The notes: generated from the sequence alone by a model not told the origin. A stretch of DNA of 64,000 nucleotides from Sipunculus nudus (GCA_026874595.1 CM049306.1:53042019-53106018); one strand, 5' to 3'; positions 35,812-49,424 are shown, counted from the stretch's first letter. Program-made: numbers and translations.

Positions 35812-38615
35812 GCTATCAAAGTTAACATATGTCATTGTAAGTTTAAAAAAATATTGGTCTTTCTGCATTCAATTATATTTTACATTATTCATAAACAATT
35901 AATCTTTAAACAGATATATTAACTGTCAGGCAGTTTTTCCAGTAAAAAGGATACAATAGGCTTTGTTTTGGAATAAGAAGACCCCAGGAACAAGTGACTG
36001 AATAGCAGATCAACATGTTTTCTGCACACATATGGTAGCCATTTAATTACACTGAAGGTGACATAATGAATACAGGGGCAGCAAAACTGATGTACTTGAT
36101 AGCTGAAAGGTGGTCGGTTATGAGTTCAAATAAGTAGCACAAAAGAACAATCAGGGATGATGTAGTCCCTCACATATTATCATAATAAAAAGAATTCAAA
36201 GCATGCAGCCCAGAGAGAGTATCAAAAGACAAATCCAAGGGTATGGAACTATAATATATAGAAAATAAATCGAGACATTGATGGTAGGAAAATAAGTAAC
36301 AGATATAAGATATTATGAGATTCAGGTTAAGGAAACAGATATAGAATGACTGAAATACTTAGAACACCTCTGTCCAGGACCTTAAAAGGACCAATATTTT
36401 ACATAAGGCTACATAAATATTTCTTTATCATTTCAGTTTATATTTGACCTTGTTGTAAACCATGCACTCAAAGGTTGTTTAGATCACACAGATATACATA
36501 AAACAGATACAAAAGCATGTTCTTATTGTTTTACTGCTATGATCATTTAAAAGAAAAGAAGTAAGTACCAAAAAGTACTAACTCAGAGTAGTATTAAATA
36601 AATGCAAGGAATATAGTACAGAAGACCTAAGGAAAATGGTGTAAATGGCCTTGTGCTTGTAAATTCAAGGCTTCAAAGGAAAAATCCATTTGTTCAGTGA
36701 TTTTCAAGCTTTTTAATTATCATATTAAAGTGAGGCACTTTCCAGATTTTTTAAGGATCCATACAAAAAAACTTGATGGAAGCTTAAGTTGATCAAACTA
36801 TGGGAGATAGACTAACAAGATAACAGGGCAGGTAATTTTTATTCAACCTACATTTGTATGTCTAATTAGAAAAGTCGAGGAGATTTGAGAAGAGTTAGAC
36901 TTTATGCAAAGAAAACTTAGAAATTATTGAAATATATTCAGAGGTAGTGAAGATCACAATCATGTGATCATCAGGATTAATTTGTCTGTTTGTACAAGTG
37001 TTCCTTTTTTCCAACATTTCAGAAGTCTGCCCAATCTGACTTCGCTCCTTTTGAAACTTGTGCATGACAAGGACCAGAATAAACTTTTGCTTGACCTTTT
37101 TATAGATTAATCACTTCATCATGTTCTCTTGTACAAAATAAGATTGCTTTATATAAAATATGCCTGAAAAACCTGTTTACGACAAGCAGCTGTGAATCAG
37201 ACGCATGATGTCGCTGACAGCAGAAGGAAAAAGTACCACCAAGGACAAAGATAGCTGAATTTCAAATCATTTTGGTTAATGAATCATGAATTTAACATCT
37301 GATTAACTGGTTAAAAGGACGCAGGAAGTTGGAACTGCTGAAAGAGAAATTCAGCATGGACTTGTCTTGTCAGGTGACAAATGAATTTTAAATGAGAATT
37401 TTAACTGAAACATCTTATTATATTTAGGACCTTTTCATCATCAAAATAATATATTTGATAAAAGATCAACCAAAATCATTAGCCTATTTAAACAAAAAAT
37501 ATGCATGCCATCAATATTGTGGACAAGAAATGTACTGAAATTGGTGGAAGGCAATTTTCAGTATTTCGGAATTATCCAATGAATTTCAGTGGTTTTATCA
37601 CTCAATGAAGGCCATGTAACAGTATTATTAAATTGGCAGTAGTGCCATTCTGGCTTTTATGTAAGGTGGTATAAAATATTATATACAAACACGAATGGTA
37701 TAATAAATATAAAATCAAATTATATAACAATAAATATAATAAAAAGCATGTATAATCATAATGTATAAAAGGAGTAATTTTACTTATTTTCTTATTTAAA
37801 ATTTCATGATAATTATGCTTGGCCAGTTTTAAAACAAGAGGTTTTAGGGCACACAAGAAGATTGCACGACTGGTGACAGGAAATTCTCTTACATGCCCTC
37901 CGCTGTTATCATGATGAACCACCCACAAATAAGTTTTACAATGATCAAAATAGTGTTTTCAAGGAATTGAAATCTGTTTTTTGTCATGTTTTTTTAATGC
38001 CATTCAATGTTTTTCCATGCACTTGTTACATCATTTCAAGGACAGTCAAATAAAACAAAGACATCTATAAACAAAACCTGTAATTGTATAAAAAAAGACT
38101 CTATCAATCCTTCATTTGTGTTCTTTTGTTTTCAGCTATGGCATCATGACTTAATTGCTTAGCTACTTGCGCTTTGAGTTTAATTTTACGAAAAGGAAAA
38201 AAAAATCTTTTACCTATGGATTATGCAGCAATCCTTGAAAGGTGCATACTGATGCTCATTACTGTTGCTATAATTTCCATTACTTTAACTCTATGAACAT
38301 ATTCCACTGACTAAATTTTGTATTTAAAATCATATTGATGACTGCAAATTAGCTGAACTGCAAGAAAATGCATGAATGTGTGAAGTCTTGTAAAATCAAG
38401 TCCCACAGAGAAATGTTTGGAAAAAGAAATAGAAATGTAGCTACAATTTAAATGTGTATTAAACATACAAATTTAAATAAAGATATGAATTAACATTTTA
38501 GTCACTGCATTGTTCTCAAGTATCTGAAACCAGCAACTAGGACTTGCAGAAGTCATGACATCTCTCCATTGCATACTCATTCATGTAAAGGTCATTTCTT
38601 ACTTTCTACACTTAA

Positions 38616-39119
38616 AGGGACATAATCAGACCCAATATTATGCCTATTCTTTCACACTATCACTTCAGTTTCCTTTATAGAAGAGTTTCCCCAGCAAAAC
38701 TATCCCAGCACACAGTCTCAGTACCTCACATACGGCTGTTTAACACCTTATGGCTCTTTGTGTTGGTAAAGACAGTCTACGTGTGTCTGTTTATGATAAC
38801 ATGGCCTAGTGACTGGAGGACTGATTTTGAGATGTGACACCCCATGTTTCACCCAGAGGGAACATGTATTACATTTTTGGGCTAGTTTAGTCAGGGTATC
38901 TCCTGAATGACACCTGTTGTGGCTGCACGATGCACATGGCTCCATGCCCTGTGTTTATGTTGACACCTGTAGTCTCGCCCAATTCACTGTTTTCAACACT
39001 CATTTACAAGAGAATGCAAACGATTTCAAGGCAATATTTTGGCAGGTACCAATTAATTTTAAAGGGAAGAAGCTATTTTTCTTGTTAATTCAACATGCTT
39101 TATAGGTGATTGGGCCCCT
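38616..39119. mobile_element. TTAA-flanked MITE, copy B (504 bp)
   Basis: Perfect TTAA on both sides (38612-38615, 39120-39123). Left end AGGGACATAATCAG, right end TAGGTGATTGGGCCCCT. Collinear with copy A at 11323 and identical to it in length. Confidence 0.8.
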
Positions 39120-42100
39120 TTAATTTTTATTTGTAATGTTAGTTCTTTTCCTTTACAATTAAGACATTTGCTTTTTTTTCAGGAAAAATCTCAATTAGTT
39201 ATATAAGTGACATTATTCATAAAGTTTTAGATTCTCAAATAAGCTACAAAACAACAACATGTGAAAATATAAATTTATGGCAGATAATACTCACGCACTA
39301 AATCACACTGAAATATAAGTAAAAGAAAAGTGTCTTTTATCATTGAAGTATGTTTATTTATTTCGTAATACTTTTAAAAAAAATAAAACATATCTTGGAC
39401 AAATCAAAAATGCATCTGAGCCATCTACCTGACATGACAGATAAGTGGCAATAAGACTTTAACTGAACCATAGTTAAATACCTTGCTCAAATTTACGAGA
39501 GACTCGTCATTGGCAGGACCTTATGCATCCTGTTTCTAAAAACCTATGGCACTGGTGTTAGTGAGAGTGTTTTAACCTGATCTCTCCTGCAACCCTCATA
39601 AGAAACACTTGAAGCTGCAATAACATGGTAAGCAGGTCAACCTCTATTACACAGGCGAGTACCTTCAGACCTTACCAGTGTGTCTAAGGGAAAATAGTGA
39701 ATGTTCTGTCCCTTGTTCATAGTAATATTTTTTACCCCAAAAAAACCAAGTATAAACCATTACCTGTTCTTGTAAATGAATCCCCTTTTGCATCTGCACA
39801 TTTTTTACACAATGGTTTCTTTATAAACTGTTATTTATGATCGAAAATCTATACAACCTGCCTCATTTTTCAGATAAATGTGTCCCCAAAGACAGGTCTT
39901 CCCTCCTGGAGTTTTATTTATGTGTCACTAAGCCACCTTAACAGTCAACTTACTGCTTGCTGAAGAAAATCAACAAAACTATTGTCAACTCAACAGAAAC
40001 AACTTCTGTGTGGTCGAATAATGAAACCATGGTATATGGTCACAAAATCCATACATTAACTTACAGATTTACAAAAATTACCTAGGAATTTAATAGTGGA
40101 ACTAGGAAATAAAAGATAAGATTAACTTGAGAAGGTGCCTTAGGCATGATTTGAAAATTAATTTCTTTGCTTAGAACCTAAAAGCATCCTATGTACAAAT
40201 GAGATTTGGATATTAGATCAGGATATTTGATAAATGTGTCATTAAATTTTCTTGCATATTTTCTTGACAAATATCATTTTTATATTGTATTTTATTTAGT
40301 AATTACCCAATTATCATCCACCTCTCTTGCTCACCAACTTTTCCCCATTTAATCAATGACTTATTGGCTTAATTTGACAGATGTTTGTTATATGGTTGTA
40401 TGTATGGGTATATGTGTGTTTTAAGTCTGAATACTGCTGACTAAACTTCCCAGCTTATTTGGCATATAGCAATTCTTTTCAGGTGTACTTCCAAATAAGA
40501 TGTACTCTGCGCCCCCCCCCCCCCCCCAAAAAAAAAAAAAAACAACAGATTTTTTAAATTATCCTCGGTACATTAACTCCCCAAATTGTCAATTCTTGTT
40601 GTTGTGTATGTTATAACAGCTATAGGGCTCCCAAGAGGTTCCTGAAGAATTATATTATAATGAGAAATTTTATAAGATCTCTAGCACATACTTTGAGGAT
40701 TAAATATAGGAGTTTATAGGAATTTTCAGCCAGAAATACAGGGAAATTATAGGAATGTTCACTGCACTATTACGGTGTACTCACTTACTTACCATGGCTA
40801 TAAGCTCCAGGCGGCATGTTAAAAGTCTGTTTAAATAGTTTGGATATCTGCACTTGTATGACTCTAACACATAAATGCATGATCAGGTCTACAAAAGACC
40901 TGAGTGTTTTAAATAACAGCAGGGCTATGTAACAATAATTAATAAATATTAACAGTTATATTGAGAACATCATTGTGAAGTGGAAAAAATAAAGGAAAAT
41001 ACAGGAAAATTATTTTAAAGCATAATAAAGGATTATTTGGGAAATATTGGAGTTGTCATAAACCATGGTATCACTGACGTTATGGCGGTATGGCAAATGA
41101 AGAAAAAATCATCACATACTACCATTTGTCTTAACTCACACAACAATATAACCGAGAAGTTTTAAAAAAACTTTGTGATATGGTCAATAACAGGAGTAGG
41201 CCACATCAGGATATCCCTTCCTGTGTACGTTATCCCTGCCTGTGTATGTGTCAACTAACAAAGACTTCACCACTCTTAAATACTATAGTCACCATGCAAT
41301 AATAAAATGATCAAAATCAAACTTAATAGGCTGATCACTGGATAACCTTGGGTGATGACCACTGGGCAGTCATTTCTTATGAACGAGTCATTATTCAGTG
41401 CCTGGTGTCCCTTTGGAGAGTTATGTAAATATAATTTACAGGTCTGGCTCATGAAGGTCTGTCTTCTTAATAGTTGAATTATAACCTGCTCATGGCGTAT
41501 CTTTGCATTGTTCTAATACAGCACAGTACTCTCTGTAATGTTCGAGGTAAAATAACAATGTCATCTACACTGATGTTTCTATTAATTTCATACCTTTGCC
41601 TGTAAAATCTTAAAATTATCATGCTTTGTTTCCATCTTGGTTCTAATAAGGCCAGTTATGATCATCATCATTATTCTTTCCATCCCCACCTGCACCTCAA
41701 GGAGTTCCACTGTTATTACAATAATAATAATATCTCTAGTCTAAATTTTACAAATTATCTATTCCTCTAATAAGTTATTTATCAATGTCACACGTGTTCA
41801 AAGGTTGGAGGACCATTTAAAATATAAATTAATATTTAACTAATATTGGTAATGCTAGTATTACATTCCGAATATATTATTATTACATTTTATTTGTAAT
41901 ATTGTAATACAATTACACTGTTATCTTATAACAACATAATTAAAATAAATTGCTATTGATTAATAATGCAAACAGTGATCATATTTGTACTTGCATTTAA
42001 ATTAAACATAAACAAACTAGCAGAGTGATCCTTTAATAAATTGTTTTATCTTTCCCATTTGACTGTCCCATGGTTCAAGGAACTTAACCATCTGTCAATA

Positions 42101-43226
42101 AATCACTATCTAATTATAAAGTTATTGATGCTGTAATTTGAAAAATCAAATCTTGATTAAATTTACATGTTCTGTTTAGCACTTCAGCATTGGAAACTTA
42201 AAACAACAGATGGAAAATATTGATAGTTATCAAAAGGAATTATCTGGCTCCTGCTTTGAAAAAGCAACTGTTTCAGTAGCATTCCTTTGAAATGCCTGAA
42301 TTATATTGACACTCACTGGCCGTAAGCAAATGACACATCTGCTATCTACAAAAATTTACACTTATGTAGAGGTAACCCAGTGTAACCACATTCTTACTTT
42401 GAATGAAATTTTTTACACCTCTGCAAAGTTCAATTAAAATATGAAAATATAAAATATGTTTGTTAAACCTTGGGTGTGATGACATTTCTCTACCATATAT
42501 TATCTTACAAATTTTACAGAATTTACACATGATATTATGTTTAAGCTCCTGCTGTGACTTCAGCAGATGTAAATATTGATCATAAGTGCACCAAAGAGAA
42601 CAGATATTTTTTATTACATTTCAACCTCACCACATTTAATTATCAGGATTTCAGGTTTTATGTGCCAGAGAACTTACAATAATCTAGAATTCATAACCAG
42701 AATACATATAAGAGTGTACCTATCAAGATTCATCATTTGCCCTTGAGATGCTGGTGAAGGGTTGGGAGGTATCAAACTGCTCCAAGTCCTGGACCATGAC
42801 ACAAACAGCTAGAGAATGACTGAAATATTGATCTGTGGACATTCTTAAATGGTAATTTGTTCAGACACTCAAGGAAGTTATTTAAACTGTTAAATCAATG
42901 TACATGTAATTAAAATTTAATCATCAATCTCATGAATAATGATACCTTAGAAGTGATGTATGATAATATGAAATGAATTATAAAAGTTAAGATTCTTCCT
43001 CGCTGGTCAATGATAGAAGGGACCAACATCTATTGGAACAATCAAGAAAGTCGAACAGTACATATATCACTCAAGCTGTAGCATGAATATAGACCAGTCC
43101 AGCCAGGGATACACCTGACAGTAACCCATTTATATGTACAAAACAGCCTAGCTGTGTTTATTTTTGTCCATCAGGCATTTTAATTCTCCTATTCTCGAGA
43201 GCAGGTGACCAACTTCACGAGGCCAC
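39120..43226. other. AT-rich stretch with one homopolymer junction
   Basis: No supported gene. At 40511-40543 a poly-C run passes directly into poly-A. A short candidate exon at 39577-39614 was rejected on phase. Confidence 0.5.
40511..40543. repeat. Poly-C/poly-A junction
   Basis: About 16 C followed by about 16 A. An assembly-sensitive simple repeat. Confidence 0.9.
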
Positions 43227-43366
43227 CTGTTTGGGTATTGCTTCATGTTTCCGTATCAGGTTCTCAAAACAGCAGTGTGAATAACGTCGTGTATCATGTC
43301 TACAGATGTACCAGGGCAGCCTGCTTCTCTTCACCTGGGCACACAGGAATTCTTGTCCAGTAAAAC
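43227..43366 (-). CDS. Cysteine-bearing exon of the minus-strand gene
   Basis: 140 nt, open in only one of the three minus frames and in no plus frame. Acceptor GGTTGATTCTGCGTAG, donor AAACAG|GTGGCC. The peptide runs FTGQEFLCAQVKRSRLPWYI, then CRHDTRRYSHCCFENLIRKH and EAIPKQ. It begins with two bases that complete a codon, matching the one-base overhang left by the 52.1 kb (or 58.6 kb) exon, and ends in phase 0. Four cysteines fit an extracellular protein. Product unknown. Confidence 0.45.
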
Positions 43367-44179
43367 CTACGCAGAATCAACCTTTGTCAACAAGACATAT
43401 TAATATTTAACTTTCAATCTATACAACAGATGGTAAAACTCATACCACATGTACTTTTCCTTGCAGAATGCCGGAAAAATGTATTTTTTATGTCTCTATA
43501 ATATAAATACATAATCTTGAGCATACTTATGAAATCCTGCAGCCAGCCATTTCGGATGATATGTTACAATGTCTCTTATGATACAGACATGTGCATTGTG
43601 TGTCAAAATTAGCGTCATTTATTTGAGTTAAAATGTTTAAAACAATTGCAACTAGAATATCAGCAGAAGCTGACAAAACTATCATAAAAAGTATGAAATA
43701 TCTGTTCTCACTTGGGTGTACATCTGTATAAATGTCTCTTGTTCAAGTTATAAATTTGAACAAGAGAGGCCAGTAGTACCTTTGCAAGTCTGGTAAATGA
43801 ATAGATATATACCTGTATAATGATTTACACTCTGTAGGGGATTACTTGTTAAATGACATGTCTTTAGCAATACAAGAGGACACAAATTATCAAGTACCTA
43901 TGTTTCATTCCTTTTAAAGAAATATTGCTTACAAGAAAAAAATTAAAACAAGACCTACAGGCCTAATGCGAACTTATGCAATGTGATTATACACCAGGTA
44001 TAATGCTTCAATGCACAGTAATGCTGGACCATTACTTTTCAAGAACATGTGTAACATGTATATGAACAATGCAAGTACTAAACACTTAGAACAAGAAACA
44101 AACAAACATCACTGCTGCAATTCTGGCATGGGTGCACACAACACAAAAACTAGAATATGGGTAGTCAACAAGTGACTAC

Positions 44180-46045
44180 TTGTATCCGCCCAAATCAGAG
44201 TGGGAAAGGTGAAGTGAGGCATGGGTTGAGTGGCAAGGGGAAATAGAGTGAGGTGTGTTGCATAATAGCCTGGATGTCTGCAGCCAAAATGTGTATGTAG
44301 GTTGCGCCACCTACCACAAATTCCAGAAAGCTGTCCCAGATGTATAAACATGCAAAATTTTAGGCAGATAAGTCAAACCACTACTGAGATATGAGTGATT
44401 TTAGCCCATGGCAGACAAACAGATGGACGCTGTTCAAAAATGGTGGCATGATTAAGAGATAATTGAGATCTATACACATGCAAAATTGCAGGGGGATACA
44501 CAAATATAGGTAGCGCCACCTGCCACAAAATAGAGAAAGCTATCCAAGATGTATAAACATGCAAAATTTTAGGCAGATAAGTAACACTATTTCTGAGATA
44601 TGAATGATTTTGGCCCAGGGCAGCCAACAGATGGATGCTGTGCAAAAATGGTGGCAGGTGGCGCCACCAATTTTGTGTATGATTAAGAGCTATGTGAGAT
44701 CTATAAACATGCAAAATTTTTGCCCAATCGGTCAAATGGTTCCTGAGATATGAGCTTGGATGTCTGCAGCATAAATTTGAATGTAGGTGGTGCCACCTGT
44801 CATAAAACAAGAAAACTGTCAAGGATATATAAATCTGCAAAATTTCAGGTGGATAAGTCAAACCACTGCCGAGATATGAGTGAATTTAGCCCACGGCAGA
44901 CAAATAGACAGACGCTGTGCAAAAATGGTGGCAGGTGGCCCCACCAATTTTGTGTATGATTAAGAGATAATTGAGATCTATACACATGCAAAATTTCTTG
45001 GGGATATGTCAAACCATTCCTGATATATAAGCCTGAATGTCTGCAGCGTATATATAAATATAGGTGGCGCCACCTGCCTCAAAATCTAGAAAGCTATCCA
45101 AGATGTATAAACGTGCAAAATTTTAGGCAGATAAGTCACACCATTACTGAGATATGATGATTTTAGCCCAGGTCAGACAAACAGATGGATGCTGTGTAAA
45201 AATGGTGGCAGGTGGCGCCATCAATTTTGTGTATGATTAAGAGCTATGTGAGATCTATATACATGCAAAATTATTGCCCATTATTATGAGCTTGGATTTC
45301 TGCAGCTTAATTGTGAATGTAGGTGGCGCCACCTGTCATTAAATCAAGAAAGCTGTCAAGGATGTATAAACCTGCAAAATATCAGGTTGATAAGTCCAAC
45401 CATTGCAGGAATATCAGTGATTTTATCCCAAGGCAGATAAACAGATGGACGCTGTGCAAGAATGGTTGCAGGTGGCGCCACCAGTTTTGCATATGATAAA
45501 GAGCTATGGGAAATCTATACACATGCAAAAATTTGGCTCAATTGGTCAAACGGTTCCCGAGATATGAGCTTGGATGTGTGCAGCTTAAATGTGAATGTAG
45601 GTGGTGCCACCTGTCATAAAATCAAGAAAGCTGTCCATGATGCATACACATGCAAAATTTCAGGTGGATAAGTCCAACCAATGCAGAGATATGAGTGTTT
45701 TTATCCCAAGGCAGATAAACAGATGGATGTTGTGCAAAAATGGTTGCAGGTGGCGCCACCATTTTAAGTGTATGTTATAAAGCATTCCAAGGGCTACATT
45801 TGTGCAAAATCTTTAGCCTTATCAGTCAAACGATATCCGAGATATGTGGGTTTATGTGTGGAAACAGACACACAAATGGACGCTGGGCAGAGATGAAAGG
45901 TCAGAGGTCAACCAAAAATGAGGGCGCAGCAGTTCACATGTGACCGATCAGAATTCCAAATTTTAAAAAAATCTGTGCCGAGGAGTTCTCCGGAAACCTA
46001 TGTCATGATGGCGGCAGCGTCACAACTCTGTTTTGGCGGATACAA
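44180..46045. mobile_element. TIR element with internal GGTGGCGCCACC satellite, copy B (1,866 bp)
   Basis: The left end TTGTATCCGCCCAAATCAGA and right end TCTGTTTTGGCGGATACAA are inverted repeats over about 21 bp. Inside, about 11 half-units alternate between two types (about 130 and 145 bp; dimer about 275-280 bp), each opened by the palindrome AGGTGGCGCCACCT or a variant. The right shoulder (GAGGAGTTCTCCGGAAAC) and ends match the 985-bp copy at 12.7 kb, which has fewer half-units. No transposase is present, so a non-autonomous carrier of an expandable satellite. Confidence 0.75.
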
Positions 46046-46320
46046 TGATTGTAGCTTGCACCACCGGTCTTATATACAAAGAAGAGATATATACATATGC
46101 CCAATGTCAGACTGATATGTCAAACCCCTCCTGTGAAATAAGCAGGAACATACACTGTGCAAAAATAATTGTAGGTGGCACCACCAGTCTTGTACACTAT
46201 AAAACTACCCGATATGTATATACATGCCAAATTTTAGGCTGATGTATCAAATTCCTCTGTAGAAATAAGCAGGCATATACACTGCAAAAGTCAATGTAGG
46301 TGGCACCACCTGTCTTGTAA
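46046..46320. repeat. Related tandem units, ~120-125-bp period
   Basis: GGCACCACC(A/T)GTCTT recurs at about 46058, 46176 and 46300 with GAAATAAGCAGG, CATACACTG and AAATTTTAGGCTGAT-like blocks. It is a sister array to the satellite just left of it. Confidence 0.7.
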
Positions 46321-46439
46321 ATGAGAATACCATCAAAGACACATAGACAGGTCAAAATATCTGTCCAATACATCAAAATTCTTCAGAGTTTGATGCACTG
46401 GGCTGACAAGGCTTAGGTGAGTAAGGCAGTTGCCCCCGA

Positions 46440-46760
46440 GTGACCTGTGACAAATTGCTGCCTCAAGCTACTGCACTGAGTGAACTCCTGACCTGCACCT
46501 GGCTAGACTGAGTGAACTTTTGACCTGTACCTGGCTGCACTGAGTGAACTCTTGACCTGTTGCATAATCTGACACAGTTGGCAGTCTGCCAAAGCTATAA
46601 ATAGATTCAGGCTGAACTTTGGTGCCAAATATGATGCAGTGAGCAGTCTGCGAAAGCTATAAATAGAATGCAGCTACTGCACTGTGTGAACTCTTGACCT
46701 ATACCTGGCTGCATTTCTTCCAATCCTGGCACTGTGCAAAAACTATTTATAGAGCTGACA
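46440..46760. repeat. Short degenerate tandem repeat
   Basis: TGCACTGAGTGAACTCTTGA, CCTGTACCTGGCTG and AGTCTGC.AAAGCTATAAAT each recur two to four times. The 75-codon minus frame here is repeat-derived. Confidence 0.6.
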
Positions 46761-47239
46761 TCATCTTGGCTAAAGGCCAACATCAAGGCACTACCAATCT
46801 GCCAATGGTAAACCAAGTGCTGCCATCTGTACACAAAAGTGGTCCCTACTTGAAATAACTTTGAAATTTATTTTCCCAATACAAAATGCTTTTCAGTTGA
46901 CTTTTCATAAAAAAAAGAAATCAGGAATATATGTAAATTTATTACGGATGCATACTGAATGCAAAATTAAAATACAGATATACCTTACTGATGGCAAATT
47001 CTTGAACTGAGTAGGGATACCAATAATTTATAATCCACGTACAGTTGTCTTTATATAGCCACAGAGAGCTGGTGTGATGAATAACTTAAATCATATATCT
47101 AATTTTTAAAAAAGATTTTAAAAAAAACTTTCTTGTCAATATTTACCAAAGATAACCTGAAATCTAAATGTCTAGTGGCATGATGTAATAGATGCTGATA
47201 AACTGGTGCCAGGCTAGATGTAACAGCATCACACAGCTA

Positions 47240-48265
47240 ACATATATGGTAAAATGACTCAATTCAATCTCTATAATTCAGCCAAATATCATTCATGTGG
47301 AACCATTAATGACAATTATTATAAAATTACTGTAGGAATTATTTTTGTAAAATATTTAACAAACTGGCTTCAGTGGCATCAGTCGAAAAACATTTCGCAG
47401 GTTTATAAGTCATAAAGGACGATACGGTAAACTGGCTAAGTTCAGCTTCCCATAACTCAGCCAAAAAGCACTGAACCAAAACCATTTGAACAAACTTGAA
47501 TTATCAACATCTGAGGATAATTAATGTGTGAGATTTAAGAATCTGGCCTAGGGGTTTTTGAGAAGAAGATCTTTGTAGCCACTGAGCTAAAATGGGCTGT
47601 TATGGCATATGACTAATTTCAGCTTCCCATAACTTAGCCATATGTCACTGAAAAGAGACCATTTGAACAAACTTCAGAACATTTTGGCTATATGGTTTCA
47701 GAGAAGAAGTTTTTTGTAGCCCTCAGTGTGATACAGTCACTGATGACCCTGTACAAAAAAGGCCGATGCAGGTTGCACCACCAATACCTCAATTTCAGAT
47801 ATGACCTATGTGACCAACATTGGCATAAAATTTGGTGATGATAGCTACAGCCGTTTCGGAGATTTAATTTTTAATATGCTTTTTTGTACAGTTAACAAAG
47901 TTCAACCTCCTGTAATTCGGCCAAAAATCTTTGAACTGGAACAATTCGAACAAACTTGAAAAAGATTGTTCCAGGGATAATTTCTGTGAAATATTGGATA
48001 ATTTGGTTGAACAATTTCGGAGAAGAAGATTTTTTAAGCTTTTTAGCTTTTTCCCTATAAAATCTTAGAAAATGCAGTTAGAAAAAAAATTAACAAAATC
48101 CGATATTTTTTTTGGATGACTGATTATTTGCAAAAAATTTGGTGATGCTAGCTCCTGCCATTTTTGAGATAGCTATGGTTAACATACAGACCACGCACGA
48201 TGTACGATGTACGATGTACGACAGATGCCGCCGCACCATCCCATAAGCCCACAGGTTCGCTAAAG
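47240..48265. repeat. Degenerate ~180-280-bp tandem units ending in (ACGATGT)n
   Basis: CAGCTTCCCATAACT(C/T)AGCC ... CCATTTGAACAAACTT and a GAGAAGAAG.TTTTTGTAGCC block recur at about 47265, 47443, 47624 and 47905. The array ends with ACGATGTACGATGTACGATG (48197-48222), then GCACCATCCCATAAGCCC and GGTTCGCTAAAG. Tandem core plus microsatellite plus fixed tail mirrors the HINE layout with a different sequence. Confidence 0.5.
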
Positions 48266-49139
48266 AAAAACAGATAAAATTTCATAAAAATTAAGATACC
48301 ACAGGTGGCACAACCAACATACTGCAGCAGTTACAGATGACCAGGACCAAATAATCACACCATATTTCATAATATCTGTTATGTGGTTCCTGAGAAATAA
48401 GCTCCTAAGTTTTTTTCTATATCAAGCTCTGTGACCTTGAGAAGTGGGTCAAGGTCACCCATCTTAGAAGTTGAATACTTTTTTAGATACCCTGCTCACA
48501 CGGCCAAAATTGAAAAAGCTGATAAAAATTCTTGAAAAATCAGAAATTGTAGGTGGCACTCCAAAACTCATGCAGTAGTTACAGAACATCAGGGCCAATG
48601 ACCAACGCATGTTTTATACCAATCCACCAGGTGGTTCCAGAGAAATAAGCTTCTAAGTTTTTTCTATAGTTAGCTCCAAAAAGTTGAAAAATACATCAAG
48701 GTCACCTAGATTTTGTTAATACACATCAGCACTGAAGAAATAAAATTCCTGAATTCTTTTTGAAGCTAAAAATTAATGGATGCTTGAAGGACATACGCAC
48801 TGCTTTGAAGAAGAAAATAGCCCATCAGCATATAATGGCTTAGAGCTATGAATCAGAAATAAGCTCCATCACTACTCTCTAAAATTGGTAAAATAAACTC
48901 AATATGACCTTGAATATAGGACTTTTTTAATTCAACATGGAGGACACTGAATTTACCTAGGTGATAACAGACCCTTAAAATCAAAAGAAAACAAATCATT
49001 TAATTTAAATTTAGATCGTAAAATTATATAATTGATGCATGGCACTCTGAATTCCATAGATGTGGTGTTTAATCCTCTCGAGAGATTTAGGAAAGTGGAG
49101 GATGCGGAGAAAACCAAGGACCTTTCACAGGCCACTACA

Positions 49140-49235
49140 ACCTACCGGTACTCTCATATAGCCATGCCGGGAATCAAACCTGGGTCACTAGCCGAAAGTT
49201 CAAGTTTGTAACCAATTGACTGTCCATGCCCTAGT
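49140..49235 (-). mobile_element. tRNA-derived SINE-like fragment
   Basis: Minus strand: CAGTCAATTGGTTAC (A box-like, about 49208-49222) and GGTTTGATTCCC (B box, 49169-49180) at tRNA spacing. The acceptor ends do not pair, so it is not a functional tRNA. Confidence 0.45.
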
Positions 49236-49364
49236 TAAATCTCTGGTTTCCATAACTATCTTAACTAAAAGTGAAGAATGAAAACAACCATATACACAAA
49301 CGTATTGAATCTCATAACTTTACATGCTGTCTATTACCATGGAGTGAGTGTTATAGAGAGATTT

Positions 49365-49424
49365 GATCCAGTACAACTGCACAAGTGGGTGAAGATCACC
49401 ACAGAGCTTTATAATCCACAGGTG
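49365..49424 (+). other. Isolated exon-like segment, plus strand
   Basis: An open frame (RFDPVQLHKWVKITTELYN) runs into a perfect donor, CCACAG|GTGAGTGATC. The acceptor is TATTACCATGGAG or GTGTTATAG. The minus strand is also open here but has a worse acceptor. It may belong to a different gene, or be chance. Confidence 0.25.

Noticed and set aside
37602-37928. 108-codon minus-strand frame
   Set aside because: Half of it is AT-rich low-complexity sequence; one end looks repeat-like and no splice pair brackets it.
39577-39614. 38-nt minus-strand exon candidate with a good acceptor (ATGTTATTGCAG)
   Set aside because: Weak donor (GTTAAA), and its phase conflicts with the neighbouring exons.
44373-44861. 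162-codon minus frame and several 60-70-codon plus frames in the satellite element
   Set aside because: They are reading frames of the tandem unit, repeated with the unit period; no independent coding evidence.
44290-45890. CRISPR-like array of regularly spaced palindromes
   Set aside because: Spacing is 130-145 bp with the 'spacers' also repeated, inside a eukaryotic TIR element; it is a satellite.
46607-46834. 75-codon minus-strand frame
   Set aside because: Built from the short tandem repeat at 46.44-46.76 kb.
49140-49235. tRNA gene
   Set aside because: A and B boxes are present but the acceptor ends do not pair; treated as SINE-like.
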